64,000 nt of DNA from Xylona heveae TC161 (lineage: Eukaryota; Ascomycota; Xylonomycetes; Xylonales; Xylonaceae): NCBI RefSeq assembly GCF_001619985.1, contig NW_017264201.1:1178001-1242000 (forward strand). The letters are read 5' to 3'. The translations under genes were made by a program, and so were the position numbers. Positions 1 to 10,856 of the stretch are shown in pieces (the stretch's first letter is position 1; every line of letters starts with the position of its first letter). The notes beneath the pieces are model-generated. The model saw only the letters and a list, made by a program, of their open reading frames with translations. It had not been told where the DNA came from and made no database searches.

Positions 1-1047
1 ATTGGTGTAGGAGCGGATTATCCCCTCAGCGCTGTAATCACTTCCGAGTAAGCCCGTCTCATTCCCTCATATCTCCTTATTGCTTCTCTCAAACTCACGC
101 TCGAGCCCAATAGGTTTGCGCCGACCAAGCACAGGGCTCGAATGATGGCCACTGTCTTCTTCATGCAGCCGCTTGGTCAGATTTCCGGAAATCTCGTATC
201 ACTCATTGTCATTGCCGTCAGTAGACAGCACGGTAATGACGACCTTGCGCGCAGCGTAGACATTATGTGGAGATGGGTCGTTGGCATCGGCGTCATCCCT
301 GGCGCTATCGCACTTCTATTCCGCTTTGCCATTCCCGAGACACCGCGTTTTCTATTAGAAATCGAGGGTGATCCGGTCAAGGCCGAATTCGACGCAACCG
401 CTCTCTTCAATGAATCGCCAACGAGCCATGAGCTCGACTTTGCAAACTGGAACAACATCAGTCTCCCCACAACCACTCAGCGCAGTCTTGGTTCCATAGA
501 CGAAGACTCCGCTACGGCCCATACCGACATTAGCATTCAGCAAACGACGCTCAACTCCCACTGGCGCCTCGCAAAGGCGGACATTATCCAATACTTTTGG
601 ACCGAAGGAAACTGGCGGGCCTTGGCCGGCACATCCTTGACCTGGCTGCTTCTCGATTTCGGATTCTACGGCATCGGCCTCTCGAGCCCTCAGTTCCTTG
701 CCAATATCTGGGGCTCCCTCCACATATCCGGAGCCGCACCGCCCTGGCAGACCGACGATCGTCCCGACGCAAACCTCTACGACATGTTCATGAACACGTC
801 CATCCACGCCATGGTGATTCTGAACATTGGCAGCGTCATCGGCGGGTTGCTCCTGATCTTGTTCGCCCATCGTATCAACCGCATCAGCCTGCAGAAATAT
901 GGCTTCGTTGCCCTCGCAGCTCTCTTCATCGCCCTCGGCGTCATCTTTATCAACCTCAAGAGAGAGGGGCCTTTTGCCGTTGTCTTGTACATTATCGGCC
1001 AGCTCTTATTCAATTTTGGTATGCACTTTATTTCCCTTATAACTCTA

Positions 1048-1078
<31 letters not shown>

Positions 1079-1536
1079 TACCTATCCCAGTCCTACTTTT
1101 ATCCCTCGTCATCCCAGTCCTACATCTCCCTCCCCCTTCCCCACACCAAAAAAACCAACCAAAAACCCGAACGCTGACCACCTTACTCCCTACAAAAGGC
1201 CCCAACGCAACAACGTACATGATCCCCGCCGAAATCTTCCCCACCCGCTACCGCGCCACATGCCACGGCATCAGCGCCGCCTCGGGCAAGCTCGGCTCCA
1301 TCCTCGTCCAGATTTTCTCCGCCTACTACAAATTCGGCTCGTCGCCTGGCTCCGGCCAGACGGTACGATACGGCTGGATCCTCGTCGTGTTCAGTGTCTG
1401 CATGATTCTCGGCGCGCTTATTACGCATTTCTGGATCCCGTCGATACAGAGAAAGGCCGACCGGGGTAGGCTCTGGGGAGGCAAGCCCGAGACGCTGGAG
1501 ATTCTGGCGCAAGGTCGACGTGGAACGCGGAAGTAG
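1..1536 (+). CDS. Phosphate:H+ symporter (MFS), 5' end missing
   Basis: This is the 3' part of a major facilitator protein of the phosphate:H+ symporter family (Pho84-like), which imports inorganic phosphate across the plasma membrane. The visible exons are <1-47, 114-1018 and 1199-1536. The first exon encodes the family motif GADYPLSAVITSE, which continues after a 66-nt intron as FAPTKHRARMMA. Several membrane segments follow, with a long hydrophilic loop between the two MFS halves, then the signature PNATTYMIPAEIFPTRYR. The intron 1019-1198 holds an unbroken run of 30 C (1049-1078). It is 180 nt long and has no stop in frame, so naive ORF calling reads through it as a proline-rich stretch. 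I removed it because FNFG joins directly to PNATTYMIP, as in the family. The start codon lies upstream of the window. The family is clear; the exact substrate is inferred. Confidence 0.9.
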
Positions 1537-1537
1537 A

Positions 1538-1568
<31 letters not shown>

Positions 1569-1574
1569 TCTTTG

Positions 1575-1673
<99 letters not shown>

Positions 1674-1680
1674 TTATTCT
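1537..1680. repeat. CTTT microsatellite
   Basis: A pure pyrimidine tract made mostly of tandem CTTT units begins directly after the stop codon of the phosphate transporter gene and so probably lies in its 3' untranslated region. It is likely to vary in length between strains. Open frames over it, which read as Phe-Leu-Ser or Lys-Glu-Arg repeats, are artefacts of the repeat. Confidence 0.95.
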
Positions 1681-2787
1681 CTTTTCTTATTATTATTATC
1701 ATCTTCTTACTTTCCCTTTTGGCTGCATTTCATTTGTAGACGTATGATTCATGTACATATATAGACCTACCTTGGATTTTAGCTTATGGGGTGCAAGTGT
1801 TGTTTAGATGGATACCCTATACATTATACCCTACACCAGATACCAGATACCATATACTATAGACTCTTCCTTGGTTCGCTTCGATATATAACTACCCAAA
1901 GTTACCTTATATACTCCGTACCAATGGCAATAGAGATTTAATTGCATTTCTTATGATTGTTACTTTCTACTTGGAACTTACTTTTTACGCTCCAAAGACA
2001 CAACAGTAAAATACGGGCAAAGTCTAAAGGGAACATACCCCGTAGAATTACATCCCGATGGCGATTTGAAGGGTAAATAATGCGATTGGGGGGCAAATAA
2101 CTATATTGTCACAATGATTCAATCTGTGTATATATGAAGCATTTCAAGCGAAGAGCAAATATATTGAATCGTAGTTTAAAATGAGCAAATATGCTGGATC
2201 GTAGCTTGAAATGAGCAAATATATTGAATGGTAGCAATGCCAACTAAATTGCTCAAAGCATCTGAAACCGAGAGAGCACAGAGAAGCATTCGCACAGGTA
2301 TCGTGCATGAGCAAGGTGCCAAGGCCAATCAGAAATCCGTGGCGGAGGAATTAAAAAAAAAGGCCAGGGAGACATATATGAAGATAAAAAAGGAAGAGAG
2401 GAAAAGGATTAGGTAACTTAATGAGCAAAGGAATGAGATAAGAAAAAAGGAAAATTTTGCTATTGAGCACAGCTCACAGCCCATGTTGCTCCAACTCCAA
2501 TGTGTTTCAACTCGCAAAATCCCATTGCCATGTCAAGCAAACGCTTCAACTCCTCCCAATTAAGAATAGCTACTTTTCGGCCCAACCCCAAGAGCTCGTC
2601 AAGTTCCAATAGTATCAGTAATCCCGGAAAGGCAAAGTCTCCACATTATCCCATGTCGAGCAATCGGGTGTGATGGCCTGGCCAAGGAGAGGAAAGGTAT
2701 AAAATAAAAGAACGCAGGATCTTCTGGCGATCACCAGTATGGAAAAAAAGAAAAAAAATTTTGGCGTAGTTGAGACTAATTCTCAAA
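1681..2787. other. AT-rich convergent intergenic region
   Basis: This stretch lies between the stop codons of two convergent genes. It is AT-rich, contains one TACTCCGTA motif at 1912-1920 and a 30-bp direct repeat (listed separately). A short lysine-rich open frame at 2228-2416 is followed by purine-rich DNA and has no recognisable relative. I see no supported gene. Confidence 0.6.
2153..2240. repeat. 30-bp tandem repeat, about 2.9 copies
   Basis: Three neighbouring copies of a 30-bp unit start at 2153, 2183 and 2213, each beginning GAGCAAATAT. They differ at a few positions, so the duplication is not recent. The unit is not coding and its function is unknown. Confidence 0.85.
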
Positions 2788-4499
2788 TCAAAAGAAGCCA
2801 CCTTTTGGAACAGCGACGAAAATGGCAACGGCCACTGCTGAAATAATAAACGCTCCAAGAATGGCCTGAAGGAAAATGGTGTCTTGAATTTGACGCAATG
2901 CTGGCTCTTGAATCCAGACCTCACGGTCAAAAACTTTGCGGATAATGTTTCGCTTTTCATACTTGGCTACCCATGGCTCGTCTTCGTAGCTATTGTTGGA
3001 CCCAAGGCTGTCGAATGATCCCTTTTTGAGTTCGTAATAGGAGCTGTCATCCTCGTCTTCTGCAAAAAGTTCCCACGGGCGAAGATGGCGGTGATGCATG
3101 CCATGGAGTACCTACTCGGCATCAGAAATATATTCGCAATGCTTGTAATAAAAAGGAAATAAAAGAAAAGGGGAAGGAAGGAAGGAAGGAAGGAAGGAAG
3201 GAAGGAAGGAAGGAAAGAGAAAGTGTAAGCTACTCACCACACACATGCCCTTCCACGCAGCAATGAGGGTCGATACACCAATGAAGAAACCAAGAAAAGA
3301 GAGAACACGCCATGCACGGCCGGCACTGCTCAAAGTGATAATAATAGCAGCAATGAGGCCGCCGATGATGCCACCCACACCTAAGCCACGGGCAAAGATG
3401 ACACGAGGCTTGTTTCCATTGCAGATAGACCATCGAACGAAATTTGGGTGGGCCTGGCAACGGAGAGACCACTCAACTGTGCGCGCAATCTGCCGAAAAG
3501 CTGACGGATGGGTAGTGCTCGCAAGAGCGTGAAGAAGAGCGACGCGCTCTTTCGATGAGAGATTCAGTTGACGTGGGGCACCGTCAGCTATATAAGTTCC
3601 AATGATGCGAGTGATTTCCTCTCTGAATGGTTGCACGGTAACTACCATGTCATCAGTTGAATGGCTCTCCTTTGCTCAAAGAGGGTCACAAAAGAGATAC
3701 TCACATGGCTGCCATTTCAAATCAGCGCTCTCAAAGGCATTCGCTGCCTTCTCGGCAAAGCCTTTTCTGCCGTTCGGAGACATTGACTGAGTCTCACTTG
3801 AGTCCCATGAATCCGTGACTGGGGCGCTGCTATCCCGGTCACTCGGAGTTCGCGGGGGAGTGTGGAAGGGATTCCCATTCTTTTCCTGAGTAATTGGTTT
3901 CGAATCTCTCCCAAAATCGGTGCCATTGAGAATCTTGGCCGCTTCAGGACTGACTAGCCTGGGCTTTGCATGATTTGCCTGAGCGGCTGCGACTGCAGCT
4001 TCAGCTTGCTCTGGAGTCCATTCGGGAGACAAGAGCTTTTCGCTCTCTGGCAGTAAGTCAAAGCGTTTCTTATAGTCCTGATACCATAGAAAAAACTGTA
4101 GGTTCTCGGCGGCCAGCTCAATGTAGATGAGATAATTCATGAAATCCCGAGTAGTGCATGGCTGGAGTGAAAGAGTTAGTCAAAGGCAGAAGCTGGTTGG
4201 GTTCCAATGAGAAGTTATAGTGCGTGACTCGAAGTGGTCTCTCAGGTGCAAGAGCAGAGTCGTTTCTGCTCAGGCAGCTCAAGCGGAAAATATAAAAACA
4301 TAGCTAAAATAGCAAGGAATGGGTGTCGTGGAGGAGAACATACAGGGCAAGTACCACCAGCAATGATGCGGTCAAAGGAAAGAGCGTCTGGGATCCCATG
4401 AGATTTTCCTGTGCTGCCAGAATTGACGGACCCATCCACTGAATCTCGTGAAGGGCTGCTCACGTGGGCCGGACGACGGTAATTGAGCGAATACACCAT
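2788..4499 (-). CDS. rax1: Rax1-like RGS-domain membrane protein
   Basis: This is a predicted 446-residue protein from exons 4499-4344, 4161-3705, 3641-3238 and 3111-2788. An N-terminal RGS-like domain begins around FDRIIAGGTCP (about residue 42) and continues across intron 1 into PCTTRDFMNYLIYIELAAEN. A Ser/Pro-rich linker follows. Hydrophobic segments lie near residues 291-309, 316-333 and 419-441. This order and length match the fungal Rax1 family, which helps set polarity or bud site in yeast and affects growth and stress responses in moulds. Intron 2 was placed to join KWQP with FTVQPFREE, as expected for the family; the alternative acceptor would make a 30-nt intron. Intron 3 (3237-3112) contains a GGAA repeat. 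Whether the RGS domain regulates a G-alpha protein is not shown by the sequence. Confidence 0.88.
3171..3215. repeat. GGAA microsatellite inside an intron
   Basis: Tandem GGAA units (TTCC on the coding strand) lie within the third intron of the Rax1-like gene. On the sense strand they lengthen its pyrimidine-rich part. No coding role is expected. Confidence 0.95.
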
Positions 4500-7400
4500 G
4501 ATGCAATGTTATGGGAGGTTGATCAAAAGGTGCAAGAACAAATAGAGCGTATCTGTGACAAGGAAAGAGGCCGGGGCTATCAAATGAAAGCTGGTTGTGA
4601 GAAGTATAGGAAGAATAGAGTAGCAATATAGGTCAAGAAAAGTAAGATGCTCGGTATAAAGAGCGAAATATATGTTGCAGAAAGCACGTCGTCGGTGAGG
4701 AAGAATTGACGACGAGATGAAATAGTTCCAAGGCAGCTAAGGGTAACTACCACGCAAACAGTTGAGGGTATCAAGATTCGGTAAGCACGCGGATGCCACG
4801 AGGGATAAAAGCAACTGTAATAATGGGAAGGTGCTCAAACATGCCAACGGCCGGTTTATGAATGCAACATTGGCTGTTGCGCCCGTTGCCCATGGGGGAA
4901 TGAGGACATGTTAAATGTGCTTGGAGCACAGATTGCGCTTCTGTTACGCCATTACATCCTCACCCAGGGTTCATCGGGCTCCTACGCCAGGCTGGTACTG
5001 GTTCAGGTCCAGTGCAAGCAGGACGAATCCGAAAAAAGAGACACAGGCGCCGATAGTGGCAACCTGAGTCAAGGACGGAAGAGAGCCAAGAGAATCCCGA
5101 ACGTCGAGATCATGCTAGCCAGTGGCTTGCGCATTAAACGCTGGTTGGACCTGTACGCTAATAATTGAGTCCAGGGACTAACTGCGCGGCCTGCTTCCCT
5201 TACGAAAAAGGATTAAGGATGAATGGATGTGGAGAGAAAGCCAATGCAATCTATTCCATTCCGCAGATCCACGCGATCGGAGATCAGGGACCCACTGCGG
5301 GAGACAAGAAGAAAAAAGTGTGTATCTCCACTAGATTGTCTAACGTGGCAGAGAATTGAGGTGCTGACAATGGTCCACAGTTACATAGAGAGCTGTTCCG
5401 CGCTTCTCCCTTATGGAGGACATATGACTTGCATCTTCCGTTGCTTGTCGACACCGACTGCAGATCGAGGAGCCCACCTCGAGCTCTTTTTTTCCCCGCG
5501 ATTCCCATCCAAAGCCAGACAGGGATATAATTTCGCGCGAAGACGATTCAACGCTAGTGAGCCTAAACAGTGAGTGGATCGCACAAAAGGTCAACAGAGA
5601 AGGTGAATAGGAAAGATACGAGGCTTGAGGAGTGTCGAATTAGGTCAGTTCGTTCTATTCCCTTTTGAACGAGACATGCACTTAAGCTCTGGCGTCAAGT
5701 TCTCATTGCTTTTACTCAACCTAATATCCCGATATGGATATCCGAGCGGTGACGTCGAAGACAGCCGCTGTCGCGAGTGGCTTGACTCCTGCTGAGCTGT
5801 TTTCGCTTCGATGCTCACCCTAGAGCGAAGACCTTGTCATTAATTATTTCATCCCCAATCATATGTGTATTAAGAGAACAATGCTAATAGCATATGCACA
5901 GGATCTCTTCCGTCCCGGTCTAATTTCCTAGACGGGCTGGTAGTGGCCATCGGATCCCACAGAAAGAGGAAGGAGAATGGAAAGAGGAAGCGAAACCCCA
6001 GAGGATTTTCTACTACGTGGTGCGGGTGATGGACCCGGCAGAACGGAATGATTGGCCATGTGCACATGGCTGGAGCCACATCGGGTTCGCTCTTGTCCCG
6101 CTCAACAGCACCGAACGAGAGGAAAGCACAGAGCGGACAGGGGACCTGAGGGAAACGGGACCCAGCAAGCGGGCCAGCTAGTCGCCTTTCAGCTCTCCTC
6201 CCATGATTCGCAATTGGCCATCTGTTTTTTCTGATGGGTACGAGTACGTACAGGGTATTGCTCACAACGCCATGCACATGCAGCTGTCCCAATTTCAACC
6301 CGCCAAGCCTGCTTGTTCTCCGTCCTCGCGCGTGTCTGTCCTTCCTTGCAATCGGAAAACAAGATTTTGGGGAAAAGGTTAAAGGTATCCTGCATGCATT
6401 ATCTGACAGATCATCATCACTGTGCATTGCGACGACTCAATTGCAATGCCACGTGACGCAAACAGGATGTGATGCAGAAAATTCTCCATTCACAGCCCAG
6501 CCAAAAACTCAATTGATTTGATACCGATCGGTTCTGCGAATTACTTGGATGACTAGCCTGGCAATTAGGACTCTTCCCGTTTCAACACTTCCCCCGGTCC
6601 CCATTCAACTTGGCCGTGATTGGTCTGATCAAAAACTCTGCAATCTCAGGCCCAGTGACCACGGACAGATTGATTCGACAAATCAAAGACCCAAACAGCA
6701 TCTATTCAATATCGGACACCTTTAGATCGATTATTTCATCATAGAGCTACTCACCCTTCTTTACAACGCATACGCGTACCTTGCCGAGCCCGACACCTGC
6801 CGAACACCAATGCCCGTCGCATGGAGATGGGTTCGGCTTGATCAGAATGACGGCCGCGAGCGCTCGCATTTTTCTTCTTTCTCAGTCGTCGCCGTCCTTG
6901 TAGCTCGTCGAATCGAGAGCAGAACTAGTGTCGACTGACTGAAGTACGGCCCATGTAAGTAATGTTATGTTATGTACGAATACTCTGTAGTAAAATTGAG
7001 TCTTTCTAGTGCATTTCCTTAGTCTTCCCTCTAACATCTTCTCTCAGCTGCGTTCTGGGACCTGGATCCTTGACCCTCACATTCCCTGCCCGTCTAAACA
7101 ATAGTCGGAAACATAAGATGGGCTTTGCTAAGGAGCAATTTTAGTGCATTATCTATGGTAATAGTTCAATATAGTACCTTTTGTATAGCGGACTCCACCT
7201 TAAAAGATAACTATTGAAGATCTAAGGTTGGGTAAATCTCGTTTCTTCAGGCCAAGCGGGTTTGACGGCCCAGATTCGCGAGCTCTTAGTCCCGTCTCGC
7301 TCTGGCCTACTGTACAGAGTAAGCCCCGATCGGCGTTACCGAAGTTCCATAACTTATCCAGCACCTTCCCACAGAACCCCCCCCCCCCCGGATATTCGAT

Positions 7401-7861
7401 CGTAAGGCTCAGGGCTGGTTTTTATTACGGAGTACTCATTTCTAATCGTTAAGGTTCTTGAAACGCGATATCAGAGTCAATTTTCATAACTAGCTCCGCA
7501 GAAAAGAGGTGACTCTGGCGGTGGCCTAATGGATTGGAATGGAATAAGTATGGAGGGGGACGTTCAATTTTCCTGTCGCTTACAAGCTCAATTGAGAAGG
7601 TTTTCGGGCAGTATAGACTTATGTTGATGCTGGTGCAGTCCAGGCCCAATGTTAGCATGTAAAGTCTCGGCCTAAATTGCCCGGAAATACGTAACATTTG
7701 GCGCGCGGCGAGGATCAACGGCAGAATCGGTGAGTAAATAGCTCTGGGATGGCAATATATTGATACAGTACTCTGTATAATACAATAATACTACACTATA
7801 CGTGGTAGAATAATATAATTCCATAAACGTAGCCGTAACAGAAATCTTTGCTTGGCGCTCT
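4500..7861. other. 3.4-kb region without a supported gene
   Basis: The region runs from the Rax1-like start codon to the stop codon of the GT69 gene and should hold the Rax1 promoter and leader. Open frames in it (the longest, 5870-6427 on the minus strand, 185 codons) show no domain, no good splice partners and no family I recognise. Four copies of the dispersed motif TACTCYGTA lie at 6981, 7313, 7426 and 7769, and a 12-base C run lies near 7379. Confidence 0.6.
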
Positions 7862-9303
7862 TTAAACATGTGCCCAGCCATTCTCGACAAGGACCTGCAT
7901 CTCATTAATGAGACAGAATTCCCCAGGTTCCTGCTCATCAGGGTGCAGCTTTTCCCATTCCTTTACGCGGCGGCCGACAGTCCACGACTTGAATCGCGTC
8001 GTGGTGGTCCATCTCCGGATCCGGTTCTGCCACAGGCCGGTAAATACTTGCCACGCGGATACCCATGCTTCGCCATTGAGAGGGTGCACGGCATCATACG
8101 CCGCACGCCGGTACCCGACGCGAACGTTTGGGTTCAGCCAGACCCCTGCTGACGAGGACAATCCGTTGTCCGCGTGGATCAAGCAGCATTCGGACCCTTC
8201 GAGGTGCGCGCGCGCCAGGCTATCCGGGATGCCGCGAAATTGTAAAGGCGGGTCAAGATCAATAAAGGGTCTAGCGTCCATGGCCACTGAATTTCGGCAT
8301 TTCAGATTAGCACGTTTTTTTGGTTCTGCGAGGAGATTGCGAACGAGGGACAACATCTTACCTATTCCGTTCCAGCAGCTGGAAACGGGTACAAGTTGGC
8401 CATATTTTATTGCGGTTCGTGATGCCCGAGAACGAAAGTACGGCCATGTCTGCATGACGGTTTCGTGGCCTTGCGAGTCCCGCAGCGCAAATGTGTCGTA
8501 GTACGTCGGCGGCTTGGCAAAGTCCAGAGAGCATGCAGCTGCGTATTGACCATCATTGGTAGCTAAGAGCGCCATAATATCTTGCGTCTGGGTAGAGATA
8601 CATTGTGAGTCTTATATCGCAAATGTGGATGCCCAGGCAGATTGATGGCATTCGGTACGCCAGTGCTTCGTCCGAATTGGCAGCATGAGGGTCCAATATA
8701 TAAGAAAAGAAAAAAAAAACGTACAGTAAATACGACATCATTCAAGAACAATACGCGATCAAATGTCTCCCCTGACTGAGCAAGTTCGTGGAGTTTGCGC
8801 AATGTCAGATTCCTGATTTTAGAGAGATACGGTACTCGACGAAGCTCCTTCTTGCCTCTCGGCGTATCAATCCATCCCGACGTTCCCGGTGGTCGAGAAA
8901 TCTCATCCTCGTGCGTGTGCTCATCGAGGGTAATGTTCCGCGGAACACTCAGTCGTTCAAGCTCGGTGTCAAGCTCCCGCAGAGCGTCCTTGGTGTTGTC
9001 CCAGCTCCCACTTTCGTAGATGCTCACGTAGACATTCTGCGGGCCGAGCATCTTCGTCAGGTCTACCAGTGCCGCGTTCCAGGATTCTCGTAGCACGGCT
9101 TCATTGTTCCAGTGTTCGCTGGCAATGTAGATTTTATGATGGCGCCCATCGAATGCTTGGATTCGGTGGTTTTGTAGTTGATCTTGGAGAGCCAGCTCTC
9201 GCCGTATAATGACCACTTCTACCAAGCTCCAGATCAAACTTATAATCAGCGCGATCCGGAGCAGGCGCGATTTCGTGGAGCGCCGTAGGCGCGCAGAGAC
9301 CAT
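7862..9303 (-). CDS. GT69 (Cap59/Cmt1-like) alpha-mannosyltransferase
   Basis: This is a predicted 409-residue type II membrane protein of the CAP59/CMT1 mannosyltransferase family (GT69), whose cryptococcal members make capsule or glycolipid mannan. Exons are 9303-8725, 8587-8362 and 8286-7862. Residues 14-33 form a single membrane anchor. The catalytic region contains the family strings FDRVLFLNDVVFT, YAAACSLDF, YYDTFALRD and WNGIVAMDA, and later CCLIHADN. The second intron (8361-8287) is needed to restore WNGI|VAMDA; leaving it unspliced inserts about 25 foreign residues. The predicted site of action is the Golgi lumen, with GDP-mannose as donor. The acceptor in this fungus is unknown. Open frames on the opposite strand (7868-8501) are shadows. 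Confidence 0.9.
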
Positions 9304-10856
9304 GCCGTCGCCAATTGAGTACTGGCTCGAGCACTCATCGAAGCCTTATTCTGAATTTATTTTGAATATGCTGGTATCATTCAAATAGTCGGGCATTGCA
9401 ACAAAAGAAAGTCGATTCCTTGCGCTCACATGATGATACTGTAGGGATAATAACTTCAACGGTGTCAGTATCTCTAGTTCAGGGTCCCTGCCGAGCACGG
9501 TCACGTGAATGGCTATCGCGTCCCATCGCGACGCGTTTATGGCCATTCCCTATTTGGTAATAAATGGCCTGCGCGTATGTTCGTTCATAGGTTGTCAAAG
9601 AAACAAGACAATTCTCATCGAGGAGCTTTCTGCTTCGAATTGTAGCAATGCTTAAAGTTGGAATAGAATCTTAGCTATTTCTAAAGCAATGAATGTTACA
9701 ACTGGGCCATGTCTAGGGAATCTAGGATCCCGTGTTGCTTGGTTCGAAAATCTGGCCGATTTCTGCCTTGAGCTGACTCAACAAACGTAATCTTCTCCTC
9801 ATAAACCCGCAAAGGAATAATTTCTTGCTTCAGAGCAGGATTAAGGTGTTTTTAGCCGATACCCCTGGCACAGACAACGGAGAATGTAGCAGCGATTTCG
9901 CTATGAGGGTATGCACTGCAGTTAATAGAAACATTGTAAGTCTTGAAGAGCGAAGCATTCAAAGTAAGAGCGAAATATCCACTCTGCTTTATATATCAAA
10001 TGCATGAGAATTTCCCAAATCCATATGATTGAAGCTTTAGACTGGTTAAGCAAAATTTCGACGAATGATAAGTCATGACGTAATAAGTGATTGCATGGAT
10101 GAATGAAGAAAAATATTTTGCAGAAAAAAAACAAAAAAAAAGCACGGAAAAGATTAAAAATTCAAAATGAAAAGTAAAATCAAGAAAATAAATTCAGATG
10201 AAGCAAAATTGAATAGAATCAGATTGGAGCAAATGGACCTAAGAAATAAAGAGCACAAAGCCCAGCAACAAAATATCAACAATTGAATGACACCGATGCT
10301 GACCATACCAGCTCCATGGTATTCGGTGGGCGATCAAAAGGGTCCGGCGTGGGGCCTGGGGGGCGTGCGAGGGTCAGGTGGGTGGGGGGCTCAGGGTCGC
10401 GCCGGTTGAATGGGGAAAAGCGAGGCAAGCCGATCTTTGCCCTCTTCCTCTGTGCAGTTGTACTGCCAAGGGTCGACATGTTTACACAACTGCCATCAAC
10501 AAATCGGACAACAGATGTTCGTGAGCATGCATTTTCAAGAAAAGTTTCTCAAACTGGTTGATGGCACAGTAAATGATGTACCCTAGAACATAGACTACCC
10601 TGTATGTAATGGTGATCAGGTACGACTGCTTGGCATTTCTCCAGCCAAGTCAACCTTGCCACCCGCCGCTTGTTGTCCCAATCGAATTCCAGTGACTTGG
10701 GTTGATTGCGTGTGACCCTGTTGCATCAACTCAACCCACCACCATGGATCGCGTCATCTGAAATATCAACTTGAATTATCTGCTCCAATTCTATGGAAAT
10801 TTGAAAACGCAGGCCTTCCTGGAAAATATCCAGATACTTTCCTGACCAAGGTGGTG
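9304..10856. other. Intergenic region between divergent genes
   Basis: This 1.55-kb stretch separates the start codons of the GT69 gene (minus) and the lipase gene (plus) and should contain both promoters. A purine-rich, A-rich block at about 10120-10260 is followed abruptly by a GC-rich block at about 10310-10460. The GC-rich block has a short proline-rich minus-strand frame (10276-10479) of unknown meaning. No gene is supported. Confidence 0.6.

Noticed and set aside
1520-1747. Open frame rich in Phe, Leu and Ser (and its opposite-strand Lys/Glu/Arg frame)
   Set aside because: It is a translation of the CTTT microsatellite.
3675-3704. 30-nt intron in the Rax1-like gene
   Set aside because: It is too short to splice; the acceptor at 3642 gives a 63-nt intron and restores the family sequence.
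5870-6427. 185-codon minus-strand open frame
   Set aside because: It has no domain, no splice context and no family resemblance, and it overlaps other frames of similar length.
7868-8501. Plus-strand open frames opposite the GT69 gene
   Set aside because: They are shadows of the minus-strand exons, which carry clear family motifs.
10276-10479. Proline-rich minus-strand open frame in a GC-rich block
   Set aside because: It is short and isolated, with no partner exons and no recognised domain.
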